From positions 1-6,400 of the forward strand of contig JAJZKL010000071.1 of NCBI GenBank assembly GCA_021804185.1: a DNA stretch of 6,400 nt. The letters are read 5' to 3'. Each line of letters begins with the position of its first letter. Position 1 is the first letter of the stretch. Below, piece after piece: positions 1 to 5,969 of this stretch. The position numbers and the translations under genes are program-made. Source of the DNA: Thermoplasmata archaeon. GTDB lineage: Archaea; Thermoplasmatota; Thermoplasmata; Thermoplasmatales; Thermoplasmataceae. The notes beneath the pieces were generated by a model. That model worked only from the letters and a program-made list of their open reading frames with translations, searched no databases and was not told the origin of the DNA.

Positions 1-126
1 GTCCCGGGGAAGATCTCTGGAAAAATATCTGCTCTCCTCTCTGGGAATGCATATGTTGTAATTTCTGAGGGCAGGCATATTTATAGAAAGGGAGACTATC
101 TGGAAGCCCATATAGGAGAATGGTAA
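1..126 (+). CDS. moeA: MoeA-type molybdopterin molybdenumtransferase, C-terminal end only (partial)
   Basis: Frame 1 is open from the window edge to TAA at 124-126, giving 41 residues that begin VPGKISGKISALLSGNAYVV and end YLEAHIGEW. The pattern of a Ser/Gly-rich stretch, then LLSGNAYVVISEG, then a KGDYLEAHI strand is what is seen in the C-terminal beta-barrel domain (MoeA_C, domain IV) of MoeA, where the usual text is LLxANALVVLPEG followed by a GEEVEVxLL strand. MoeA inserts molybdate or tungstate into adenylylated molybdopterin in the cytoplasm. The catalytic domains lie outside the window, so only the family can be assigned. The stop codon overlaps or abuts the start of the next moeA gene, so the two are almost certainly co-transcribed and translationally coupled. 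Confidence 0.8.
   Translation, partial: VPGKISGKISALLSGNAYVVISEGRHIYRKGDYLEAHIGEW
115..118 (+). promoter_or_regulatory. Shine-Dalgarno GGAG that favours the ATG at 129
   Basis: GGAG lies inside the last codons of the upstream moeA. It ends one base before the ATG at 120, too close to serve it, but ten bases before the in-frame ATG at 129. This spacing argues for starting the second MoeA at 129, which removes only three residues. The element sits within coding sequence, as expected for a coupled operon gene. Confidence 0.5.
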
Positions 127-128
127 AA

Positions 129-2003
129 ATGTATTCATCCCATAACCTTATAAGTGTAAAAGAAGCCTTTAAACGGATTGAAAAGTACCTAAAGCCGGTT
201 GAAGATGATGAGAACATTCTACTCACCGAGGCATATGGAAGAATAAGTTCTGAGGACGTATATTCCAGGATGGATAATCCCCCATTTGACAGATCCGAGG
301 TTGATGGTTTCGCTGTAAGAATTTCTGATCTCTCATCCGAAACCCCGGACGGCAATAGATTGAAAATTGGTGGAAAAGTGATCATTGGCACTGATCCATC
401 AAAATCCTATGAGAAGGCAGTGTGCATCCAGATATCAACAGGTTCTGTTGTTCCAAAAGGTTTCGATGCAGTTTACAGGGTTGAGGATGTTAAAGTCAAA
501 GGTGACAGCATAATTTTTCCAGGAAGACCTCAAAAATTCGGCAATATAGCGAAAGCTGGATCAGATGTTCTTTCAGGAGACCTTGTTTTAAAGAAATTTA
601 AAATGATCACTGAGAAGGAGATAGGATCCCTCACCATCCTTGGTATTGAAAGAGTCCGTGTATTCCGCAAGCTCAGAGTTGGTGTTCTATCATCAGGAAA
701 CGAACTTGTTACACCGGGCAGTGAACTTAAGCCTGGACAATCCTATGAAGGAAACAGCACATTTATCATGGCAAAATTGGCACCATATAATGTCTTCCTT
801 CCAACTTCATATGGCATAGTTCCAGACAACCAAGAAGAAACAGTAAAGGTTCTTGAAAGGGCGTTCAGTGAGAACGATGTGGTCATAACAACCGGTGGAT
901 CCTCCGCCGGGGAGATGGATTATATTGGGAAGATTGCTGCCGGCTATTCCCCAGGCATAATATTCCATGGCATAGATATGAAACCGGGGAAACCAACGTT
1001 CTTTGCCTTAAACGGAGATAAATTCATGATCGGACTTCCGGGTTTTCCAGTCTCTGCTTTCATCTCCTTTACGCAAATATTTCTGGAGAAACTTCTTGAA
1101 ATTACACACTTTCCAAATTTATATCAAGCATTGACTGCCCAGCTTGCTCTGGGAACTACCATAAAGAAAGGGAGTACAAATTTCATACCTGCCATATTAT
1201 ATGGATCTGACCGCCTTTACGCATTCCCGTTGACTGGAGAGTCCGGATCCTTATCGAGAATCCTCAGAAGTGATGCCATAATAACAGTGGATTCAGATAA
1301 AGATTATCTGGAAGCAGGAGAGGATGTCACAGTCCAATCATTAAATGAAGAACCAAATTTGTCAAGCGGAGTACTTGTGGGCCATGTTGATCCAATTATG
1401 GATACGATCTTCAGCATTTCCAGCGATTATTATTCATGGTACAGAACATCATTTGAGGAGGGGCTGATGTGCCTTGAGACCGGATCGGCTAATATAATGG
1501 GGATGAGAATGAAGTATGAATCAAAACCACGTCTGCCTAATAGACAGGGATATAAATTTTACAGGATTTTCTCTGTGGATGTGGGAATTGTTTTCGGAAA
1601 AGGAGAGAGTAATTTCTATGATGAATCGGACAGCAAGAAAGGAATTGTATTTGGAGTCCCGGCAAACGGCACATATCCGGATGATATTATAGAATCCTGC
1701 GTAACCTATCTGAATCCCGACGCTGGTTCCCGTATTTCCAGAGTTGAGTACTTTGATCTCAGAGGAATTGCTCTTGCAGTGCGGAATGGAAGGATTCCAG
1801 CTGGCATTGGAAATGCTGACACTGCATCCAGATACAAACTTGATTTCACCCCTGTCCTCAAGGAGGCTTATTATATTGCAGTTTCGAAAGAGAACCTTAA
1901 GGAATTTGATGAGATTCTCAAGAAAATTGGAAATGCCGGGTTGATGGTCCTGAAGGAAAATTACCGGTCATACCAGTTCAATGATGCACTTTTCCTGAAA
2001 TGA
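129..2003 (+). CDS. moeA: MoeA molybdopterin molybdenumtransferase fused to a C-terminal PBP-like domain
   Basis: This protein of 624 residues inserts Mo or W into adenylyl-molybdopterin in the cytoplasm. Residues about 9-172 are the MoeA N-terminal region, with NPPFDRSEVDGFAVR at about 50-64 (Asp59 in the family's xMDGYAV position) and STGSVVP near Thr104. Residues about 182-322 are the MoCF/MogA-like domain, with SSGNELV (Glu192), TTGGSSAGEMDY (Asp264), MKPGKP (Lys285, Lys288) and GLPGFPVSAF (302-311). Residues about 335-403 are MoeA_C. Residues about 414-601 resemble the PBP-like domain found on many archaeal MoeA proteins and include GLMCLETGSANIMGM (445-459) and LDFTPVLKEAYYIA. A stand-alone MoeA is about 400 residues, so the extra 220 are the fusion. 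The family's NRQxGSGTR segment is not recognisable in this domain; FGVPANGTYPDDI is found near 508-520. The ATG at 120 is an alternative start that would overlap the upstream gene by 7 bases; 129 is preferred for its better-spaced GGAG. Catalytic residues look intact, so activity is likely. Confidence 0.9.
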   Translation: MYSSHNLISVKEAFKRIEKYLKPVEDDENILLTEAYGRISSEDVYSRMDNPPFDRSEVDGFAVRISDLSSETPDGNRLKIGGKVIIGTDPSKSYEKAVCIQISTGSVVPKGFDAVYRVEDVKVKGDSIIFPGRPQKFGNIAKAGSDVLSGDLVLKKFKMITEKEIGSLTILGIERVRVFRKLRVGVLSSGNELVTPGSELKPGQSYEGNSTFIMAKLAPYNVFLPTSYGIVPDNQEETVKVLERAFSENDVVITTGGSSAGEMDYIGKIAAGYSPGIIFHGIDMKPGKPTFFALNGDKFMIGLPGFPVSAFISFTQIFLEKLLEITHFPNLYQALTAQLALGTTIKKGSTNFIPAILYGSDRLYAFPLTGESGSLSRILRSDAIITVDSDKDYLEAGEDVTVQSLNEEPNLSSGVLVGHVDPIMDTIFSISSDYYSWYRTSFEEGLMCLETGSANIMGMRMKYESKPRLPNRQGYKFYRIFSVDVGIVFGKGESNFYDESDSKKGIVFGVPANGTYPDDIIESCVTYLNPDAGSRISRVEYFDLRGIALAVRNGRIPAGIGNADTASRYKLDFTPVLKEAYYIAVSKENLKEFDEILKKIGNAGLMVLKENYRSYQFNDALFLK

Positions 2004-2028
2004 GTATTTGCATAAAAATGAGTTAAAC

Positions 2029-2037
2029 CTTTAAATC
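2029..2037 (+). promoter_or_regulatory. Archaeal TATA-like box (CTTTAAATC) upstream of moeB
   Basis: An A/T-rich box preceded by TTAAAC (a possible BRE) lies in the 51-base gap between moeA and moeB. Its centre is about 22 bases before the ATG at 2055, slightly short of the usual 25-27 but compatible with a leaderless transcript starting at or just after that codon. No Shine-Dalgarno sequence lies before the ATG, which supports a separate leaderless start for moeB, although read-through from moeA is also possible. Confidence 0.4.
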
Positions 2038-2054
2038 CTTTGGAATTAACCCTT

Positions 2055-2831
2055 ATGGATTATCTGTTTCATGCAAGGCACCTAGTGCTCAGCCGGTTCA
2101 ATCAATCCGATCTTGAAAGGATTGCAGGAAGCAGAGTTATGGTGGTTGGACTTGGGGGCACAGGAAGCACTGCAGCCCGGCTATTTGCAGAATCAGGAGT
2201 TTCAGAACTTTCCATTGTTGATCCAGATGTCGTGAGCCTCTCGAATATTCAAAGGCAGCAGTATTTCATGGAAGACGTTGGGAAGAAAAAGGTGTTGGCA
2301 ACGGCAGAATACCTGAAGAAAATCAATCATGAAATTAAAGTCAAATCCTATGAAACAGTATACGATTCCGGATTCGCACTGTCACACGCCGGGGAGTATG
2401 ATCTAATATTCGACGGAACTGATAACATTACAACCCGGAGGATTATAAACGACATAAGCGTTAAAACCAGAAAACCCTGGATATTTTCATCGGCCATTGA
2501 AACCTATGGTGAATTCAAGGCAATAGTTCCGGGAAAGACCTCATGTTATGCATGTTTCATGCCGGATCTTGAAGGCGTTCAGCTGACCTGTTCTCAGATA
2601 GGGGTCCTGAATTCTGTGCCTTCCACTGTTGCTTCCCTTGCATATGTCCTTGGGCTGAGGATACTCAAAGGGGACGATGTTTCTGGCGATATTCATTTCC
2701 TGGATGCCTGGAACATGAACCTGGAAAGGATCAGTGCTTTAAGGAACCCTGGGTGCCCGGTCTGTGGTAAGGGGCAATACAGCTATCTGGCAGACCGTTA
2801 CAGCGGCTTTGATCCCAGAATTGTGCAGTGA
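2055..2831 (+). CDS. moeB: MoeB/ThiF/HesA family E1-like sulfur-carrier adenylyltransferase
   Basis: This protein of 258 residues is in the cytoplasmic E1-like family that adenylates the C-terminal Gly-Gly of MoaD/ThiS-like carriers, and in archaea the ubiquitin-like SAMPs. Numbered from the ATG at 2055, it shows Arg14 in SRF, the nucleotide-binding VVGLGGTGS (29-37), Asp56 in IVDPD, Arg67 in NIQRQ, Lys79, and DGTDN (Asp120, Asp123). Two CxxC pairs (Cys164/Cys167 and Cys234/Cys237) should bind structural zinc. TCSQIGVL places Cys179 where some relatives have the thioester cysteine. All adenylation residues are present, so it should be active. An in-frame TTG at 2040 would add five residues, but the ATG fits the TATA-like box better. 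There is no C-terminal rhodanese domain. Its place after two moeA genes points to molybdenum/tungsten cofactor synthesis. A dual role in tRNA thiolation or protein conjugation is possible because archaea often have a single E1-like protein. Confidence 0.88.
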   Translation: MDYLFHARHLVLSRFNQSDLERIAGSRVMVVGLGGTGSTAARLFAESGVSELSIVDPDVVSLSNIQRQQYFMEDVGKKKVLATAEYLKKINHEIKVKSYETVYDSGFALSHAGEYDLIFDGTDNITTRRIINDISVKTRKPWIFSSAIETYGEFKAIVPGKTSCYACFMPDLEGVQLTCSQIGVLNSVPSTVASLAYVLGLRILKGDDVSGDIHFLDAWNMNLERISALRNPGCPVCGKGQYSYLADRYSGFDPRIVQ

Positions 2832-2854
2832 TATTCAGCCATATAACCCCCATA

Positions 2855-2879
2855 TGAAGCATTAGAATTTCCTGCTTCA
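2855..2879. repeat. 7-bp hairpin TGAAGCA/TGCTTCA in the convergent spacer after moeB
   Basis: A perfect 7-bp inverted repeat (2855-2861 and 2873-2879) with an 11-base loop lies 24 bases after the moeB stop, in the 168-base gap between convergent genes. Its right arm can also pair with TGAAG at 2890-2894. No T-run follows on either strand, so it is not a classical intrinsic terminator; it could be a 3'-end stabilising structure or chance. Nothing else in 2832-2999 looks coding. Confidence 0.3.
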
Positions 2880-2999
2880 ACAATTTTAATGAAGTTGTCC
2901 ACTGTTTCTCCACTATGGATTTGTGATCGTGTAGAATATTGATGCCTGAGAACTTATCTTTAGAATTCCTCTGTATCCCTGACCTCCATAAAGGGCTGA

Positions 3000-3485
3000 C
3001 TATCTTTCACCCTTTCGTCTTACGATTCCGAATAGGTCCGAAAGTGCAAGAACGCAGAAAATTAGACCGGAAAGCAGTGAAATAAAGAAGAAGATTTCAA
3101 TTTCCAGAAAGAGGGGAATGCTGTTGTCAGGTATAATTCCATTTGTGAAGTCCACTATCATGAGTATTATTCCGTTAAGAATTGTGTAAAGAAAAAGCCT
3201 GTTTACCTGCCCAAAAATCGGCTGTTTAAGGCTATCAGAGGAGAAATTTGGTATCATCGTTATCAGAACTGCATAGGCAGCAAGCAGAAGACCAATGAGA
3301 CTCGCATACACGCCTAAGAGAGATGTCTGTGAGAAAAATGTGACAAATCTTCCGGAAACGTTCGGCAATCTGTAGAACTTGATATACTGGTTGCTTGCCA
3401 GAAAAGTGATTATTAATGCAAAGGCAAAAACTGTCCTAACTTTATAAAGGCTCTCAATCCTGCCCTTAAGCTTGACCTGAACCAT
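3000..3485 (-). CDS. Small four-helix membrane protein of unknown function
   Basis: This protein of 161 residues is not recognised as a known family. Four hydrophobic segments are visible at about 17-34, 55-79, 96-114 and 124-150. The N-terminus (Lys5, Lys7, Arg10, Lys16, Arg18) and the C-terminal RRKGER are basic, which predicts both ends in the cytoplasm. The last helix carries two glutamates (LEIEIFFF), which is unusual inside a membrane and could be a functional or pairing site. There is no cleavable signal peptide and no catalytic or metal motif. The ATG at 3485 is chosen because a TATA-like box centres 26-27 bases upstream with no strong Shine-Dalgarno, the pattern of a leaderless gene. 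It is convergent with moeB and divergent from the aminotransferase, so context gives no functional hint. Confidence 0.72.
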   Translation of the reverse strand: MVQVKLKGRIESLYKVRTVFAFALIITFLASNQYIKFYRLPNVSGRFVTFFSQTSLLGVYASLIGLLLAAYAVLITMIPNFSSDSLKQPIFGQVNRLFLYTILNGIILMIVDFTNGIIPDNSIPLFLEIEIFFFISLLSGLIFCVLALSDLFGIVRRKGER

Positions 3486-3507
3486 TCAAACCTGATCTTA
3501 ACCCGCC

Positions 3508-3515
3508 TATAAATA
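3508..3515 (-). promoter_or_regulatory. Archaeal TATA box (TATTTATA on the minus strand) for the membrane protein gene
   Basis: TATTTATA reads on the minus strand from 3515 to 3508. Its centre is 26-27 bases before the ATG at 3485, the textbook distance from TATA centre to transcription start, so the mRNA is predicted to begin at the start codon. Confidence 0.6.
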
Positions 3516-3528
3516 CTTCTCATGGATG

Positions 3529-3582
3529 ATTCATGATGAGCAGAAGTCCTTTGACCAGCTGAAGGGCCGTTTTATCATGAAT
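3529..3582. repeat. 9-bp inverted repeat ATTCATGAT/ATCATGAAT enclosing a smaller hairpin
   Basis: The arms at 3529-3537 and 3574-3582 are perfect inverted copies. Between them CCTT (3548-3551) can pair with AAGG (3562-3565), giving a nested stem. The element lies just upstream of the membrane protein promoter. It could be a paired operator for a dimeric regulator or the relic of a mobile element end; the sequence alone does not decide. Confidence 0.35.
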
Positions 3583-3772
3583 TGCATTTGATGTGATGAA
3601 TTTTGGATCTTTTTACAGGTAAATACTTTATGATAAGATTCAGACTGCCCAAGGAAGCAGATTCTTCGGTGATTATCTGTAATACAATTTATGATATGAT
3701 TCAATGTTCTGATGCATATATTCCGTATCTCTCATGAGTGCAAAACCATAAACCATTGAATATCCGTAAATA

Positions 3773-3777
3773 GGAGG
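3773..3777 (+). promoter_or_regulatory. GGAGG upstream of the aminotransferase with unusually long spacing
   Basis: A strong anti-16S match lies 15 bases before the ATG at 3793, more than the usual 5-10. No alternative start is available, because an in-frame TAG at 3784-3786 blocks any upstream codon and the two intervening codons are GCA and GTC. A weaker AGG at 3785-3787 sits 5 bases from the ATG. The gene may use the distant site, the weak site, or a leaderless start from the TAAATA at 3767-3772. Confidence 0.4.
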
Positions 3778-3792
3778 ATTAAATAGGCAGTC

Positions 3793-4929
3793 ATGGTTAA
3801 AACTACATTAATGCACGTTGGTCCTTCCATAGGGGATTATGAAGTACAGCTGGCCGGAGTCTGCCCTGATCAGGGTTTCGCGTCAGAAAAATTCAAGTCC
3901 GCAATGAGCGAAGCTTTAAAGGGACTCGCTTATGTGATGGGATCCGATGAAAGCTATCTGCCCTTTATTATTCCGGGAAGTGGAACAACGGCCATGGAAG
4001 CTGTAACAACATTTCTGCAGAGAAAGGACAGAGTTCTCGTTATAAGCAATGGTGTTTTTGGAAACAGATGGGAGGGAATTTTCAGCAGATATGACGTTGA
4101 TCTGACCATTTTAAAATCCCGTGCTGGGTACTGCGTCTCCCATGATGACATTGTGAAAACGCTGGACAGTGGGCATTTCAAAATGATCATATGTACACAT
4201 GTGGAAACCAGCACTGGGGTCAGGTTCCCCATAGAGAAATATGCAGCCTTATTCAGGGAACATTGCCATATCATTGTTGTCGATGGAGTTGCAAGTGTCG
4301 GGGGAGAGACGGTAAAGGCTTCAACATGGGATATAGACGTGTATATTACCGCATCCCAGAAAGCTATTGGTGCCCCTCCTGGAGCCGGGCTGCTGGTAGT
4401 TAAAAAGAAACTTTTTAAGGAATACTCTGAGAATAATATATCGGGATATGTAACGAACCTTATGAACTGGAAGCCTGTGATGGAGACCTCACTTGAGGGT
4501 AAAGGTGGTTATTTTGCCACACCTCCGATAGGTGTTATCTTTTCTCTCAGGAATGCTTTCGCAAGAATCAGGGAGGAGACCGTGGAAAAGCGGGCCGAAA
4601 GACACACTCAACTTTCCAAAGCCCTGAGGAGGGGCATTAAATCCATGGGCCTTGGAATTGTGGCTCAGGAAGGTTATGAAAGCAGCACTGTAACAGGTGT
4701 GTTGCTTAATGGCGTGGATTCTGATTTATTCATTAAGATGGCCCTTAAATATGGAGTGGAATTCGCGGCTGGCGTCCATCCAGACCTGAAAGGTAGGTAT
4801 TTCAGAATCGGACACATGGGATGGGTCAGCAGGGAAGATATATTCAAAGCCCTCAATGCCATTTATAACGCCCTGAAAGAGGACAACCCAGACACTCCAC
4901 GGCCCGATATTGCCTCCTTCTTCGAATAA
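3793..4929 (+). CDS. Class V PLP-dependent aminotransferase, alanine/serine-glyoxylate type
   Basis: This cytoplasmic protein of 378 residues, the normal length for the family, is expected to move an amino group from alanine or serine to a 2-oxo acid such as glyoxylate or pyruvate. The family's opening PGP(S/T) appears as VGPS at 9-12. GSGTTAMEAV (62-71) is the phosphate-binding loop, HVETSTG (136-142) and DGVASVGGE (164-172, Asp164 to the pyridine nitrogen) follow, and SQKAIGAPPGAG places the Schiff-base lysine at 190. YFRIGHMG near 336-342 supplies Arg338 for the substrate carboxylate. All cofactor residues are present, so it is likely active. The family's HRSxxF segment near residue 28 is replaced by PDQGFASEKF, so substrate choice could differ. 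It is monocistronic here. Members of this fold are hard to separate by substrate, so alanine-glyoxylate, serine-pyruvate or another pairing are all open. Confidence 0.85.
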   Translation: MVKTTLMHVGPSIGDYEVQLAGVCPDQGFASEKFKSAMSEALKGLAYVMGSDESYLPFIIPGSGTTAMEAVTTFLQRKDRVLVISNGVFGNRWEGIFSRYDVDLTILKSRAGYCVSHDDIVKTLDSGHFKMIICTHVETSTGVRFPIEKYAALFREHCHIIVVDGVASVGGETVKASTWDIDVYITASQKAIGAPPGAGLLVVKKKLFKEYSENNISGYVTNLMNWKPVMETSLEGKGGYFATPPIGVIFSLRNAFARIREETVEKRAERHTQLSKALRRGIKSMGLGIVAQEGYESSTVTGVLLNGVDSDLFIKMALKYGVEFAAGVHPDLKGRYFRIGHMGWVSREDIFKALNAIYNALKEDNPDTPRPDIASFFE

Positions 4930-5123
4930 TATTTAATCACATATTTCTCAATTTTAAGCCCTACAGAGGCATAATTGATATTTTCAAGATCAAGATTATT
5001 ATTGAATCGTGGTGTTGAATCTCAAATGGGATGCATTATTTTATTAGCAGGTTTTAATCCCCGAACATCATTATTTGATCAATCCAGTCCAATAACTGTT
5101 CGTTAAATGCGGCAATGGGATTG
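4930..5123. other. Convergent spacer after the aminotransferase
   Basis: This is 194 bases of A/T-rich sequence between convergent stops. T-runs are no longer than four (for example near 4951-4955), so no firm terminator is called. The minus strand holds 24 protein-like codons in the frame one base off the protease-like gene, discussed under findings. Direct copies of TTGAATC occur at 5002-5008 and 5015-5021. Confidence 0.4.
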
Positions 5124-5969
5124 TCATCTTCTTAACAACCTTGCGCCAAACCTTTCAAGGACAGGTTCAATTGGTGACACAACTGTAATATCATTTGAAG
5201 AAGCAAGTATTATTCCAACCACATCCTTATTTTCATCCAGTACAAATGCGCCTTCGTCACCTGAAAGTGCGAAGTTTGATCTCTCTCTGGCAACTATGAA
5301 CTGGTCCCGGAAAATGCGCTCCCCATTTGGGTATATTACGGATACGGTGGCATCAGTACATATTATAACACCATATGTGGTATCGGTAGTTCTGCCCCTT
5401 TTCATAACCTTCATGCCAAGGAAAGGTTCAGCAGTGTTCCCTATATTTCCTATTCTCACTATTCTACCGGCCACCCCTACATCCTCATAAACAACTGCTA
5501 CTGCGCAGTCCATTGTGTTTGAGTTTCCCTTTACCGGAAGTGCTGTGGAGCTAAGGAAACCTATGACATCCTTTTCGTTTCCACCGTCAAAGAAGGCGTC
5601 CTGGGAGACCTCGTCCCTCAATTCAAAATTTTCCGGTGCAAGTGCCCTTCCGGATGAGAGTATACAGAATTCATTATCTATTATCAATACCCCTCCAATT
5701 GTTCCTGCAACTGGGAAATTTATGTTGCCAACTGAGACACCTCCCTGAACTGGCCTTATTTTGGTGGGTTTTGGGGATTCTGGAGGCATTATTATTATGC
5801 TGGGAGAATTTGTCCTCCACAGACCAACATTGAATTCTGAGCTTATTGTTTCATTCTCCCTGAAATTGTTTGAAAAGAGATTCAGAAGAAATTCCCTGTT
5901 GACCAGCGATATTCCAAGTGCGACGAAACTGTTCATTTTAAACGCATAATTTACAGCCGCTTCTTTCAA
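5124..5969 (-). CDS. Nal1-like chymotrypsin-fold protein with a degenerate catalytic triad (probable pseudoprotease)
   Basis: The 281 residues from the TTG at 5969 follow the layout of Nal1-like trypsin-fold proteins: IRPVQGGVSVGN (71-82), AGTIGGVLI (88-96), ILSSGRALA (103-111), FDGGNEKDVIGFL (127-139), NTMDCAVAV (151-159), KRGRTTDTTYG (190-200) and SGDEGAFVLDENKDVVGII (236-254). In active relatives these read LSNNHVLA, VDAAIA and GDSGS. Here the His position is Arg108, Asp154 is kept and the Ser position is Glu239, so peptide hydrolysis is not expected. The fold may serve binding or scaffolding instead. No signal peptide or membrane helix is seen. The TTG has no Shine-Dalgarno, and an internal ATG at 5936 is another candidate start. 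The same frame stays open upstream to a TAA at 6033-6035 and, past that stop, to an ATG at 6071 in good promoter position, so the true or ancestral start is probably further upstream. Family assignment rests on remembered motifs. Confidence 0.7.
   Translation of the reverse strand: MKEAAVNYAFKMNSFVALGISLVNREFLLNLFSNNFRENETISSEFNVGLWRTNSPSIIIMPPESPKPTKIRPVQGGVSVGNINFPVAGTIGGVLIIDNEFCILSSGRALAPENFELRDEVSQDAFFDGGNEKDVIGFLSSTALPVKGNSNTMDCAVAVVYEDVGVAGRIVRIGNIGNTAEPFLGMKVMKRGRTTDTTYGVIICTDATVSVIYPNGERIFRDQFIVARERSNFALSGDEGAFVLDENKDVVGIILASSNDITVVSPIEPVLERFGARLLRR

Larger units (their letters stand above)
3486..3792. other. 307-base divergent intergenic region with promoters, an inverted repeat and short open frames
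   Basis: This spacer separates two divergent genes. It contains the minus-strand TATA box at 3508-3515, the inverted repeat at 3529-3582, A/T-rich candidate plus-strand boxes around 3716-3722 and 3767-3772, and GGAGG at 3773-3777. Two short plus-strand open frames are present: 3526-3591 (21 codons) and 3630-3737 (35 codons, with AGGT ending 9 bases before its ATG). Neither shows a known motif, and neither is called as a gene. No tRNA-like or other RNA gene structure is seen. Confidence 0.5.

Noticed and set aside
2855..2894. Alternative hairpins after moeB as a riboswitch or attenuator
   Set aside because: They lie downstream of a stop between convergent genes, so they control no following gene, and they match no known riboswitch layout.
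2731..2913. A 60-codon minus-strand frame overlapping the moeB 3' end
   Set aside because: It overlaps the zinc-binding end of moeB and has no motif or start signal.
3954..4274. A 106-codon minus-strand open frame inside the aminotransferase
   Set aside because: It is antisense to the PLP-binding core, whose motifs are fully conserved on the plus strand; no promoter signal supports it.
5107..5490. A 127-codon plus-strand open frame opposite the protease-like gene
   Set aside because: It lies wholly antisense to a frame with clear family motifs, starts at the gene's stop end with no promoter or SD, and its Ser/Thr/Pro-rich translation is typical of a shadow frame.
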